From NCBI RefSeq assembly GCF_000426285.1, contig NZ_AUFB01000025.1, positions 1 through 64,000 of the forward strand: a stretch of 64,000 bases of DNA, written 5' to 3'. Made by a program: the position numbers and the translations under genes. The number at the start of each line of letters is the position of its first letter. Position 1 is the first letter of the stretch. The notes beneath the pieces are model-generated. The model had not been told where the DNA came from, did no database searches, and saw only the letters and a program-made list of their open reading frames with translations. The DNA is from Rhizobium leucaenae USDA 9039 (GTDB lineage: Bacteria; Pseudomonadota; Alphaproteobacteria; Rhizobiales; Rhizobiaceae). This document shows, piece by piece, positions 34,162-42,442 of the stretch.

Positions 34162-35009
34162 GCGATCGGGATATGACGATGCAGGGCCATCTCAAGCCCT
34201 TCAAAGACTACAAGCCGCAACATTTCCTCTGGGAGGTCAGCGATGACGGCCGTGTCGCCACGATCCGGCTGAACCGCCCTGAGCGCAAGAACCCGCTGAC
34301 GTTCGACAGCTATGCCGAACTGCGCGATCTCTTCCGTGACCTCGTTTACGCCTCCGATGTCCGCGCGGTCGTATTGACCGGAGCCGGCGGCAACTTCTCA
34401 TCCGGCGGCGATGTCTTCGAGATCATCGAACCACTGACCCGCATGGCGATGCCCGAGCTTCTCGCCTTCACGCGCATGACCGGGGATCTGGTCAAAGCCA
34501 TGCGCAAGTGCCCGCAGCCGATCATCTCCGCCGTCGACGGCATCTGCGCCGGCGCCGGCGCCATTCTCGCCATGGCCTCCGATCTGCGCCTGGCGACGTT
34601 CGAAGCCAAGACCGCCTTTCTCTTCACGCGTGTCGGTCTTGCCGGCGCCGACATGGGCGCATGCGGAATCCTTCCCCGCATCATCGGCCAGGGCCGTGCC
34701 GCCGAACTGCTGTTCACCGGCCGTTCGATGACTTCGGCCGAAGGCCACGCCTGGGGTTTCTACAACAGCCTGCATGTCAGCGCCGATCTGGAGCAGGAAG
34801 CCATAAAGCTCGCTCGCTCGCTGGCCGATGGGCCTTGGTTCGCGCATGGAATGACCAAGACCATGCTGAACCAGGAATGGGCGATGGGCATCGACGAGAT
34901 GATCGAGTCCGAGGCACAGGCCCAAGCCGTCTGCATGGCCACCCAGGATTTCCGCCGCGCCTTCGAGGCCTTCGCCGCCAAGCGCAAGCCTGAATTCCAA
35001 GGGAATTGA
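34158..35009 (+). CDS. Enoyl-CoA hydratase/isomerase family protein
   Basis: The 283-residue crotonase-fold protein starts at ATG 34158 in ATGA overlap. The acyl-CoA loops are GAGGNFSSGGDVFEI and the oxyanion-hole stretch VDGICAGAGAILAMASDLRL, with TRVGLAGADMGACGILPR around the active site. It may hydrate an unsaturated CoA ester or hydrolytically open the alicyclic ring. Ring opening by a crotonase relative is known in CoA-dependent aromatic pathways, but the exact step here is inferred. Confidence 0.9.
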   Translation: MSDRDMTMQGHLKPFKDYKPQHFLWEVSDDGRVATIRLNRPERKNPLTFDSYAELRDLFRDLVYASDVRAVVLTGAGGNFSSGGDVFEIIEPLTRMAMPELLAFTRMTGDLVKAMRKCPQPIISAVDGICAGAGAILAMASDLRLATFEAKTAFLFTRVGLAGADMGACGILPRIIGQGRAAELLFTGRSMTSAEGHAWGFYNSLHVSADLEQEAIKLARSLADGPWFAHGMTKTMLNQEWAMGIDEMIESEAQAQAVCMATQDFRRAFEAFAAKRKPEFQGN

Positions 35010-35013
35010 GGCT

Positions 35014-36195
35014 ATGTCCGCTGTCTCAAGCCTCTCCGGTCCGAGCCGGGATCATCTGGATTGGCCGTTCTTCGATGAGCGCCACCGGGAATTCGTGGCT
35101 GAAGTCGACGCTTTCGCCAAATCCTCCGCCATGGCGGATATCGACCATCGCGATGTCGACGGCACCTGCCGCAAACTGGTCAAGGCGCTCGGCGACGCCC
35201 GCCTCCTCGCAGCCGCCACCGGCACTTCGGATAGCGACCCGCTGATCGATTCCCGCCTCGTTTGCCTCGCGCGCGAAACGCTCGCCTGGCACGATGGCCT
35301 TGCCGATTTCGCCTTTGCCATGCAGGGCCTCGGCACCGGTGCGATCGGTCTTACCGGCTCTGCCGAACTGCGCGCCGCCGTGCTGCCGAAAGTTCGCGCC
35401 GGCGACTGGCTCGCGGCCTTTGCGCTGTCGGAAAAGGATGCTGGCTCGGATGTCGCCGCGATGACCTGCGCGGCCCGCGCCGATGGCGATCACTATGTTC
35501 TCGATGGCGAAAAGACCTGGATTTCCAATGGCGGCATCGCCGATGTCTACACCGTCTTTGCCCGTACCGGCGAGGCGCCGGGCACGCGCGGCATTTCTGC
35601 ATTCGTCGTCTTTGCCGACGATCCCGGCTTCTCGATCGCCGAACGCATCGAAGTGATCGCGCCGCATCCGCTGGCGACGGTCCGCTTCGAAAACTGCCGC
35701 ATTCCCGCGTCGCGCCGGCTCGGCGCACCGGGTGAAGGCTTCAAGATCGCCATGCGCACGCTCGATATCTTCCGTGCTTCCGTTGCCGCCGCAGGCCTTG
35801 GCTTTGCCCGGCGGGCACTGGACGAGTCGCTGACGCATGTCCGTACGCGGCCGATGTTCGGCGCAACACTCGGTGACCTTCAGTTGACGCAAGCCGCCCT
35901 CGGCGATATGGCGACCGGCATCGACGCAGCGGCCTTGCTCACCTATCGGGCAGCCTGGCGTCGCGACGTGCAGCACCTGGCGACGACGCGCGAGGCGGCC
36001 ATGGCCAAGATGACGGCCACGGAAACCGCGCAAGCCGTCATCGACCGTGCCGTCCAGCTTTTCGGCGGGCGAGGCGTCAAGGCGGGAGAAATAACGGAAA
36101 AACTCTATCGGGAGATACGCGCGCTTCGTATTTACGAAGGTGCGACGGAGGTTCAGAAACTGATCGTCGCGCGCGAACTTCTGAAAATCAAATGA
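35014..36195 (+). CDS. Acyl-CoA dehydrogenase
   Basis: The 393-residue flavoprotein has the family stretches FALSEKDAGSDVAAMTC and KTWISNGGIADVYTVFART. The C-terminal region with QLFGGRGVKAGEITEKLYRE and RALRIYEGATEVQ carries the usual catalytic-base glutamate (YEG). It introduces a double bond into a CoA ester and passes electrons to ETF. It lies in the operon four bases behind the hydratase; the substrate is unknown. Confidence 0.9.
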   Translation: MSAVSSLSGPSRDHLDWPFFDERHREFVAEVDAFAKSSAMADIDHRDVDGTCRKLVKALGDARLLAAATGTSDSDPLIDSRLVCLARETLAWHDGLADFAFAMQGLGTGAIGLTGSAELRAAVLPKVRAGDWLAAFALSEKDAGSDVAAMTCAARADGDHYVLDGEKTWISNGGIADVYTVFARTGEAPGTRGISAFVVFADDPGFSIAERIEVIAPHPLATVRFENCRIPASRRLGAPGEGFKIAMRTLDIFRASVAAAGLGFARRALDESLTHVRTRPMFGATLGDLQLTQAALGDMATGIDAAALLTYRAAWRRDVQHLATTREAAMAKMTATETAQAVIDRAVQLFGGRGVKAGEITEKLYREIRALRIYEGATEVQKLIVARELLKIK

Positions 36196-36209
36196 CGGGA
36201 GACAAGACG

Positions 36210-37391
36210 ATGAGCCGCGAGATTTTCGACTGGGCAGATCCGTTCCGACTGACGGAGCAGTTGAGCGATGACGAACGCATGGTGCTGGACACTGCCCATG
36301 CCTATGCGCAGGAGAAATTGGCGCCCCGTGTGCTCGAAGCCTTCCGCCATGAGAAGACCGATCCGTCGATCTTCCGCGAAATGGGCGAACTCGGCCTGCT
36401 CGGTCCGACGATCGCGCCGGAATACGGCGGCGCCGGCCTCGGCTATGTCGCCTATGGTCTGATCGCTCGCGAAGTAGAACGTGTCGACAGCGGCTACCGC
36501 TCGATGATGAGTGTGCAGTCTTCGCTCGTCATGGTGCCGATCAATGCCTTCGGCTCCGAGGCGCAGAAACAGAAATATCTGCCGAAGCTTGCGACCGGCG
36601 AATGGATCGGCTGCTTCGGCCTCACCGAACCGAACCACGGCTCCGATCCCGGCTCGATGGTGACGCGTGCCAAGAAGGTCGACGGCGGCTACAGCCTGAC
36701 CGGCGCCAAGACCTGGATCTCCAATGCCCCGATCGCCGACGTCTTCGTCGTCTGGGCCAAGACCGACGACGGCGTTATCAGGGGCTTCATCCTGGAAAAG
36801 GATTGGAAAGGCCTGTCCGCCCCCGCCATCCACGGCAAGGTGGGATTGCGCGCCTCCATCACCGGCGAAGTCGTCATGGACAATGTCTTCGTGCCGGAAG
36901 AAAACCTGATGCCCAACGTTTCCGGGCTCAAGGGTCCCTTCACCTGCCTGAACTCCGCCCGCTTCGGGATCGCTTGGGGTGCGCTCGGGGCGGCCGAAGA
37001 TTGCTATGCCAAGGCGCGGCAATATGTGCTCGACCGCAAGCAGTTCGGCCGGCCGCTCGCCGCCAACCAGCTCATCCAGAAGAAGCTCGCCGACATGGTC
37101 ACCGAGATTACGCTCGGCCTGCAGGGTTGCCTGCGGCTTGGCCGCTTGAAGGAAGACGGATATCCGCCGGTGGAGCTCACCTCGATCCTGAAGCGAAATA
37201 GCTGCGGCAAGGCGCTCGACATCGCCCGTGCGGCCCGCGACATGCTTGGCGGCAACGGCATCTCGGACGAGTTCGGCATCGCTCGCCATCTCGTCAACCT
37301 CGAAGTCGTCAACACTTACGAAGGCACTCACGACATCCACGCCCTCATCCTCGGCCGCGCCATCACCGGCATCGCCGCCTTTTCGAACTGA
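36210..37391 (+). CDS. gcdH: Glutaryl-CoA dehydrogenase-like acyl-CoA dehydrogenase
   Basis: I use ATG 36210 (393 residues) with GGGAGACAAGACG before it; the ATG at 36192 overlaps the previous stop but has no ribosome site. The sequence is typical of glutaryl-CoA dehydrogenase: FDWADPFRLTEQL start, GCFGLTEPNHGSDPGSMVTR, ARQYVLDRKQFGRPLAANQL, and the catalytic glutamate in VVNTYEGTHDIHALILGRAI. The reaction is glutaryl-CoA to crotonyl-CoA plus CO2. In this operon it suggests that the opened C7 ring is shortened to glutaryl-CoA, or that the general lysine/aromatic route uses the same gene. Confidence 0.9.
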   Translation: MSREIFDWADPFRLTEQLSDDERMVLDTAHAYAQEKLAPRVLEAFRHEKTDPSIFREMGELGLLGPTIAPEYGGAGLGYVAYGLIAREVERVDSGYRSMMSVQSSLVMVPINAFGSEAQKQKYLPKLATGEWIGCFGLTEPNHGSDPGSMVTRAKKVDGGYSLTGAKTWISNAPIADVFVVWAKTDDGVIRGFILEKDWKGLSAPAIHGKVGLRASITGEVVMDNVFVPEENLMPNVSGLKGPFTCLNSARFGIAWGALGAAEDCYAKARQYVLDRKQFGRPLAANQLIQKKLADMVTEITLGLQGCLRLGRLKEDGYPPVELTSILKRNSCGKALDIARAARDMLGGNGISDEFGIARHLVNLEVVNTYEGTHDIHALILGRAITGIAAFSN

Positions 37392-37399
37392 GGCCGGCC

Positions 37400-37831
37400 T
37401 TGGCGTTCAAAACCACCAGACCTCTGCGCTTCGGAGACTGCGATCCCTCGGGGATCGCCTATTTTCCGTCGTATCTGAACATCCTCGTCGGGGTGCTGGA
37501 GGATTATTTCGGCTCTCTCGGCTTTCCCTGGAAGGTGCTGATCAACGACCGCCGCCTCGGCGTGCCCACGGTGCGGCTGGATCTGACCTTTGTGAAGCCG
37601 GGCCTACAGGGCGACAATCTCGAATTCATGCTGGCAGTGCGCGGCATCGGCCGCTCCTCGCTGGATCTGGAACATCAGGTCTCGGCGAACGGCCAGGTGC
37701 TGTGGTCGGCCAAGCATCGCGTCGTCGCCACCTCGATCGACACCCATAAATCCATTGCGTGGCCGGATGATATCCGTGCCGCGCTGACCCCTCATCTGGA
37801 GATGACCGATGCACACCATCCTGCAACCTGA
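37400..37831 (+). CDS. Acyl-CoA thioesterase of the 4-hydroxybenzoyl-CoA thioesterase family
   Basis: The 143-residue hot-dog-fold protein has the active-site segment FGDCDPSGIAYFPSY; the aspartate is the catalytic residue in the Pseudomonas-type enzyme. The start is TTG at 37400, eight bases after the previous stop, with GAGGCCGG as a weak ribosome site. It probably releases CoA from dead-end or intermediate thioesters. A thioesterase is a described component of the Azoarcus 2-aminobenzoate clusters. The 3' end overlaps the next gene by 23 bases. Confidence 0.85.
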   Translation: MAFKTTRPLRFGDCDPSGIAYFPSYLNILVGVLEDYFGSLGFPWKVLINDRRLGVPTVRLDLTFVKPGLQGDNLEFMLAVRGIGRSSLDLEHQVSANGQVLWSAKHRVVATSIDTHKSIAWPDDIRAALTPHLEMTDAHHPAT

Positions 37832-38204
37832 AGGCTGGGCCAAGCCGATCGGATATGCCAACGGCATGGCGGCGACCGGTCGCATGGTGTTCGTCGGCGG
37901 TCAGGTCGGCTGGAACGCAGCCTGCCAATTCGAAAGCGACGATTTCGTCGAGCAGGTGCGCCAGACTTTGAAGAATGTCGTCGACATCCTCGCCGAGGGC
38001 GGCGCCAAGCCGCAGCACATCACCTCGATGACCTGGTATTTCACCGATAAAAGCGAATATCTCGCCAATCTCAAGGGTATCGGCCAGGTCTACCGCGAGA
38101 TCATCGGCCGTCATTTCCCGGCAATGGCCGCCGTGCAGGTCGTCGCCCTCGTCGAGGATCGCGCCAAGATCGAAATCCAAGCGACCGCAGTCATTCCGGA
38201 ATAG
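37809..38204 (+). CDS. Rid (YjgF/YER057c/UK114) family protein
   Basis: This 131-residue trimeric-type protein has the Rid fold markers (MVFVGGQVGWN; VEQVRQTLKNVVDILAEGGA; VEDRAKIEIQATAVIPE). RidA hydrolyses enamines/imines with an arginine in a V-A-R-L-P stretch near the C-terminus. Here that position reads VVALVED, so the catalytic arginine appears to be missing and deaminase activity is uncertain. The operon's ring product is itself an enamine, which makes a Rid protein meaningful, whether enzymatic or binding. It starts inside the thioesterase gene. Confidence 0.85.
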   Translation: MHTILQPEGWAKPIGYANGMAATGRMVFVGGQVGWNAACQFESDDFVEQVRQTLKNVVDILAEGGAKPQHITSMTWYFTDKSEYLANLKGIGQVYREIIGRHFPAMAAVQVVALVEDRAKIEIQATAVIPE

Positions 38205-38216
38205 GACGGCCCCGCC

Positions 38217-40184
38217 ATGTCGGCATTGCGTTTTTCGGACACCATTTCGGCGACGCTGACCGATGGCGTTCTGGTCGTCACCATCGACAATCCGCCCGTC
38301 AATGCCCTCTCGGCCGATGTCCGCGCCGGCCTGATGGCGGCGCTCGATCATGCCGAGAAGGACGGTGCGATCGTTGCGGTCATATTGACAGGGCCTGGCA
38401 ACATTTTCATCGGCGGCGCCGATATCAAAGAATTCGGCAAACCGCCCGTCGAGCCGCTACTGCCGCAAGTCATTGCCCGCATCGAAGATTTCTCCAAACC
38501 GGTCACTGCTGCCATAAATGGTGCCGCGCTCGGCGGCGGCCTGGAAGTGGCGCTTGCCTGCCACAAGCGCTATGCCGCTCCCTCTGCGAAAATCGGCCTG
38601 CCGGAAGTCAAGCTCGGCATCGTACCCGGGGCCGGCGGCACGCAGCGCCTGCCGCGCCTGATCGGCGCTGCCGCCGCCATCGATTTGATCGCCAATGGGC
38701 GTATCGTTTCGGCCGGTCACGCACACAAACTCGGTATTATCGATAGCCTGATCGAAAACTCGCTGATCGATGCGGCCATTGCCGCGGCCAAGAGCGCAGT
38801 CGATCTTCCCCTGCGTCGCACCGGCAAATTGCCTGTCCCAGAAGACTCTAAGGAACCCATCGACAAAGCGGACGCGGACGCTCTTCGCAAGGCGCGTGGT
38901 CAGCACGCGCCCGCCGAAGCCGTTCGCCTTGTTCGCCTTGCCGCGACGTCATCGCTGGGCGAAGGCCTTGCCGAGGAACGTCGCATCTTCGTCAAACTCC
39001 GCGACAGCGAAGAGGCCGCAGCACTGCGCCACGTCTTCTTTGCGGAACGGACCGCCGGCAAGGTCGACGGCCTCGAAAAAGTTGCACCGCGCAAGATCGA
39101 AACCGTCGGCATCGTCGGAACCGGCCTTATGGGCTCCGGCATTGCAGCGGCTGCGCTGAACGCCGGCTACCGCGTCGTCGGCATCGAGCAAACCCACGAA
39201 GCCGCCGACAAGGGCCGAGATCGCATTACCGGCATCCTCGACAAAGCCGTTCAATCCGGCCGCCTCGATATGGCAGGCCGGGACGATCGCCTGGGCCGAT
39301 TGGTTGTCGCCGCCGATGCGCAGGAGCTTGCGCAAGCCGATCTCGTCATCGAAGCCGTCTTCGATGACCTGACCGTCAAGACCGAACTGTTCCAGCGCCT
39401 CGACCGCATTGTTCGCGCTGATGCCATCCTTGCGACCAACACCAGCTACCTCGATCCAAATGCCATCGCCGCCGCCACCGCCCATCCCGAGCGGATCGTC
39501 GGTCTGCACTTCTTCTCGCCCGCCAACATCATGCGGCTGCTGGAAGTGGTAAACTGCGAAAAGACGGCGCCGGATGTGCTGGCAAGCGCCCTCGCCTTCT
39601 CCAAACGCCTCGGCAAACTCCCTATCGTCTGCGGCGTCACCGAGGGTTTCATCGGCAATCGCATTTTCTCCGCCTATCGCCGCGAAGCCGAATTCATGAT
39701 CGAGGACGGCGCGCTACCGCATGAGATCGATGCCGCGCTAGAGGCCTATGGTTTCCCGATGGGACTCTTCGCCGTTTACGATATGGCCGGCCTCGAAATC
39801 GCCTGGGCGCGGCGCAAACGCCAGGCGGCAACGCGCGATCCCGCCGCCCGCTATGTCACCATCGCCGATCGCCTCTGCGAAGCCGGCCGCTTCGGTCAAA
39901 AGGCTGGGCGGGGCTGGTACAGCTATCCGGATGGCAAGCGCACGGTGGACCCCGAAGTCACGGCGCTGATCGAAGCCGCCCGCGCCGAAAAGAGCATTGT
40001 GCCGAACAGCTTTACCGCAGACGAGATCGTCACCCGGCTGCTGAAGGCCATGGCCGACGAGGGCGAGGCGCTCTTGGCCGAGGGCATAGCCGCCCGCGCC
40101 GGCGATATCGATCTGGTGATGATCAACGGCTACGGTTTTCCATCGCACAAGGGCGGCCCAATGTTCGCGGCTGCGCGCCGGTGA
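38217..40184 (+). CDS. Fused enoyl-CoA hydratase / 3-hydroxyacyl-CoA dehydrogenase
   Basis: Residues 1 to about 190 are a crotonase domain (IFIGGADIKEFG; INGAALGGGLEVALACHKRY; LPEVKLGIVPGAGGTQRLPR). From about 297 a 3-hydroxyacyl-CoA dehydrogenase NAD domain follows (VGIVGTGLMGSGIA; TNTSYLDPNAIAA; GLHFFSPANIMRLLEVV), then the C-terminal helical domain. It performs hydration and NAD-dependent oxidation in beta-oxidation of the opened chain. The family normally continues some 40-50 residues past GGPMF, but this 655-residue protein stops at GGPMFAAARR, seven bases before the stop of the convergent cyclase gene. The C-terminus is thus short, by truncation or frameshift. Confidence 0.9.
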   Translation: MSALRFSDTISATLTDGVLVVTIDNPPVNALSADVRAGLMAALDHAEKDGAIVAVILTGPGNIFIGGADIKEFGKPPVEPLLPQVIARIEDFSKPVTAAINGAALGGGLEVALACHKRYAAPSAKIGLPEVKLGIVPGAGGTQRLPRLIGAAAAIDLIANGRIVSAGHAHKLGIIDSLIENSLIDAAIAAAKSAVDLPLRRTGKLPVPEDSKEPIDKADADALRKARGQHAPAEAVRLVRLAATSSLGEGLAEERRIFVKLRDSEEAAALRHVFFAERTAGKVDGLEKVAPRKIETVGIVGTGLMGSGIAAAALNAGYRVVGIEQTHEAADKGRDRITGILDKAVQSGRLDMAGRDDRLGRLVVAADAQELAQADLVIEAVFDDLTVKTELFQRLDRIVRADAILATNTSYLDPNAIAAATAHPERIVGLHFFSPANIMRLLEVVNCEKTAPDVLASALAFSKRLGKLPIVCGVTEGFIGNRIFSAYRREAEFMIEDGALPHEIDAALEAYGFPMGLFAVYDMAGLEIAWARRKRQAATRDPAARYVTIADRLCEAGRFGQKAGRGWYSYPDGKRTVDPEVTALIEAARAEKSIVPNSFTADEIVTRLLKAMADEGEALLAEGIAARAGDIDLVMINGYGFPSHKGGPMFAAARR

Positions 40185-40190
40185 AAGCCG

Positions 40191-41402
40191 TCAAGCAGCC
40201 GAGGACAGCAGCGTGAACAGTTCCTGCGGCCGGTTGACGCCGCGCAGCGCGTAGCGGCCGACGGAGACAAGGTCGTTGCTTTTGTGGCTCGAAAGGGCTT
40301 CGACGAAATTCGATGACATCAGGATATTGCGGTCGGCCGAACGGCACATTGAGGCAATGCGGCTGACCTCGTTGACGGCCGGGCCGATGACCGTGAAATC
40401 CAGCCGGTCCATGCTGCCAATATTGCCATAGAAGACATCGCCGATATGCAGGCCGAGATAGACGTCCGTCACCGGCCTGCCCTCGATCTGCCGCTGGGAG
40501 TTGAGGTCGCGCAGCCTTTGACGCAACAACGATTCCGCCATCAGCGCTGCGGCGCATGCATCGGCGGAATTCCGAGCCTTGAAGATCGCCAGCGTACCGT
40601 CACCAATCAGCTTCAGCACATTGCCGCCGGCCTCGTGGATCGAGGAAATCACTGCGTCGGCATAAGCATTCAGCATCGGAATGATTTCATCGGGCTCCGC
40701 CGTGTCCGAAATGCGGGTGTAATTGGCCAGGTCAGAGAACCATAGCGCCGCCGAAATGCGCTCGGCCTTACCGCGCGTGATCTTGCCTTCGAGAACATGC
40801 CGGGCGGCATCCTCGCCCAGATAGACCTCGGCGATGGTGCGGGCGATGCGTCCCATGGCGGTGCATTTGATTGCCAATGCCAATGCCGGAGTAAGCTTCC
40901 GCAGCACGCGCAGGTCCTCGTCGGGAAAACCCGCTCCGCCGGTGGTCGCGAAATGAGAATAGAAACAATCCATCTCGCCGATGGTGCCCCCTTCCTCGAA
41001 GCGATGCACCATGGCGAGGTAATCGGTGTGACCATCGGCCTTCAACGTATCGAGCCCGAAGAAATCGATCGGATCGCCGAAGCCGATGCGACGACGCACC
41101 TCGTCCCCGCCTGTCGTCAGCAAATGATAGAAGGAGGAACGCAGCCAGTTCTCGGCGGCGATCCCCTGCTGCGTCGGACCGTATTCGAACTCGCGTTCGA
41201 CGACTTGGTTGCCGTCCCAGCGGAAGGCACGCCCCTCATAGACCGGATGCAGCGTATCCATGAGCGCCATGGCGCGATCGACGTTCAACCCGCGCACTCG
41301 GCATGCCTCGCAGAACCCTGCCAGGATGTCGGCTTCCCCCATGCCTTTGAGGCCGCCCTGCATGAGCCAGGAGGCGATTTCGCCAATGTCCTTGTCGTTC
41401 AT
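40191..41402 (-). CDS. Class III adenylate/guanylate cyclase
   Basis: The 403-residue protein has an uncharacterised N-terminal part (1 to about 215, no membrane segment) and a class III cyclase domain. The domain has the first metal aspartate in LWFSDLANYTRISD, the second in VLKLIGDGTLAIF (also carrying the purine-specifying lysine), and the transition-state region DFTVIGPAVNEVSRI. It makes cAMP (or cGMP). Such multi-copy soluble cyclases are characteristic of rhizobia. The input signal is unknown. It is convergent to the catabolic operon and has no evident functional tie to it. Confidence 0.9.
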   Translation of the reverse strand: MNDKDIGEIASWLMQGGLKGMGEADILAGFCEACRVRGLNVDRAMALMDTLHPVYEGRAFRWDGNQVVEREFEYGPTQQGIAAENWLRSSFYHLLTTGGDEVRRRIGFGDPIDFFGLDTLKADGHTDYLAMVHRFEEGGTIGEMDCFYSHFATTGGAGFPDEDLRVLRKLTPALALAIKCTAMGRIARTIAEVYLGEDAARHVLEGKITRGKAERISAALWFSDLANYTRISDTAEPDEIIPMLNAYADAVISSIHEAGGNVLKLIGDGTLAIFKARNSADACAAALMAESLLRQRLRDLNSQRQIEGRPVTDVYLGLHIGDVFYGNIGSMDRLDFTVIGPAVNEVSRIASMCRSADRNILMSSNFVEALSSHKSNDLVSVGRYALRGVNRPQELFTLLSSAA

Positions 41403-41576
41403 GGATATCTCCCGACCCAGAAAGAATTCGCTTTAATACCAAATAGGCAGGCTTGGAATGGCGCACAACGCAAAATAGTCCACCCAAAAACAAATGATCT
41501 CCGTTCCTACGGGACAGAAGCGGCGATTTGACGCGCAGGTAGCGACGGGGCTCGCCCCGCCGCCACTTCGGAAGGC

Positions 41577-42317
41577 TCAGATCATGCCGCCGTTGGCGCG
41601 CAGTGTCTGGCCGTTGATCCAGCCGCCGTCCGGGCCGGCGAGGAAGGAGACGGCAGCGGCGATGTCCTCCGGCGTGCCCAAGCGCTCGAGCGGGTTCATC
41701 TTGGCCATGCGATCGATCAACTCGTCACTCTTGCCGTTGAGGAAGAGGTCAGTCGCCGTCGGGCCGGGTGCGACAGCGTTGACCGTGATCGAACGGCCGC
41801 GCATTTCCTTGGCCATAATGCCGGTCAGCGTTTCGACGGCGGCCTTGGTTGCAGCGTACACACCGTAGGTCTCGAGCTTGAGCCCGACGACGCTGGTCGA
41901 GAAGTTGATGATCCGGCCGCCGTCGCGCAGGCGCTTGCCGGCTTCGCGCAGTGCATTGAACGTACCCTTCAGATTGACGGCGATGTGCCGGTCGAAATGG
42001 GCGCCATCGGCATCGGCGATCTTGGCGAGCTGCATAATGCCGGCATTGTTGACCAGCACGTCGACACCGCCAAAGGCGGCTTCGGCCGCGTCGAACATCC
42101 GGCGCACGGCTTCGGCATCGGAAACATCCGCCTTCGCAGTCAGCGCCTTGCCGCCCTTGTCTTCGATCTTGCGGGCAAGCTCCTCGGCAGCGGCTTCGCT
42201 GCCGGAGTAGTTGACGAGGACGGTGAAACCGTCCTTTGCGAGACGCTCCGCAATCGCCGCGCCGATACCGCGGGACGCGCCGGTAACGATCGCTACCCTG
42301 TTGGAATTATTGGCCAT
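41577..42317 (-). CDS. Short-chain dehydrogenase, 3-oxoacyl-ACP-reductase-like
   Basis: Start ATG 42317 (246 residues) because GGGAAGG sits at a proper distance; the ATG nine bases upstream directly abuts it. The NAD(P) motif is VTGASRGIGAAIA, NNAG is present, and the active site is NFSTSVVGLKLETYGVYAATK. The ending LAGPDGGWINGQTLRANGG is typical of classical SDRs. It is divergent from a LysR regulator with 125 bases between, so it is likely that regulator's target. The substrate is unknown. Confidence 0.9.
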   Translation of the reverse strand: MANNSNRVAIVTGASRGIGAAIAERLAKDGFTVLVNYSGSEAAAEELARKIEDKGGKALTAKADVSDAEAVRRMFDAAEAAFGGVDVLVNNAGIMQLAKIADADGAHFDRHIAVNLKGTFNALREAGKRLRDGGRIINFSTSVVGLKLETYGVYAATKAAVETLTGIMAKEMRGRSITVNAVAPGPTATDLFLNGKSDELIDRMAKMNPLERLGTPEDIAAAVSFLAGPDGGWINGQTLRANGGMI

Positions 42318-42442
42318 TGTCTTCATCCTTCCCTGTGATTGCGCCGTGGCTTCGTTTCGATGAGAGAAAGATGCCTCTTTTCAAATGGCGGATAACCATC
42401 CATTATTTGGCATCACTATCCGAAAATACCGAACAAAGAAAA

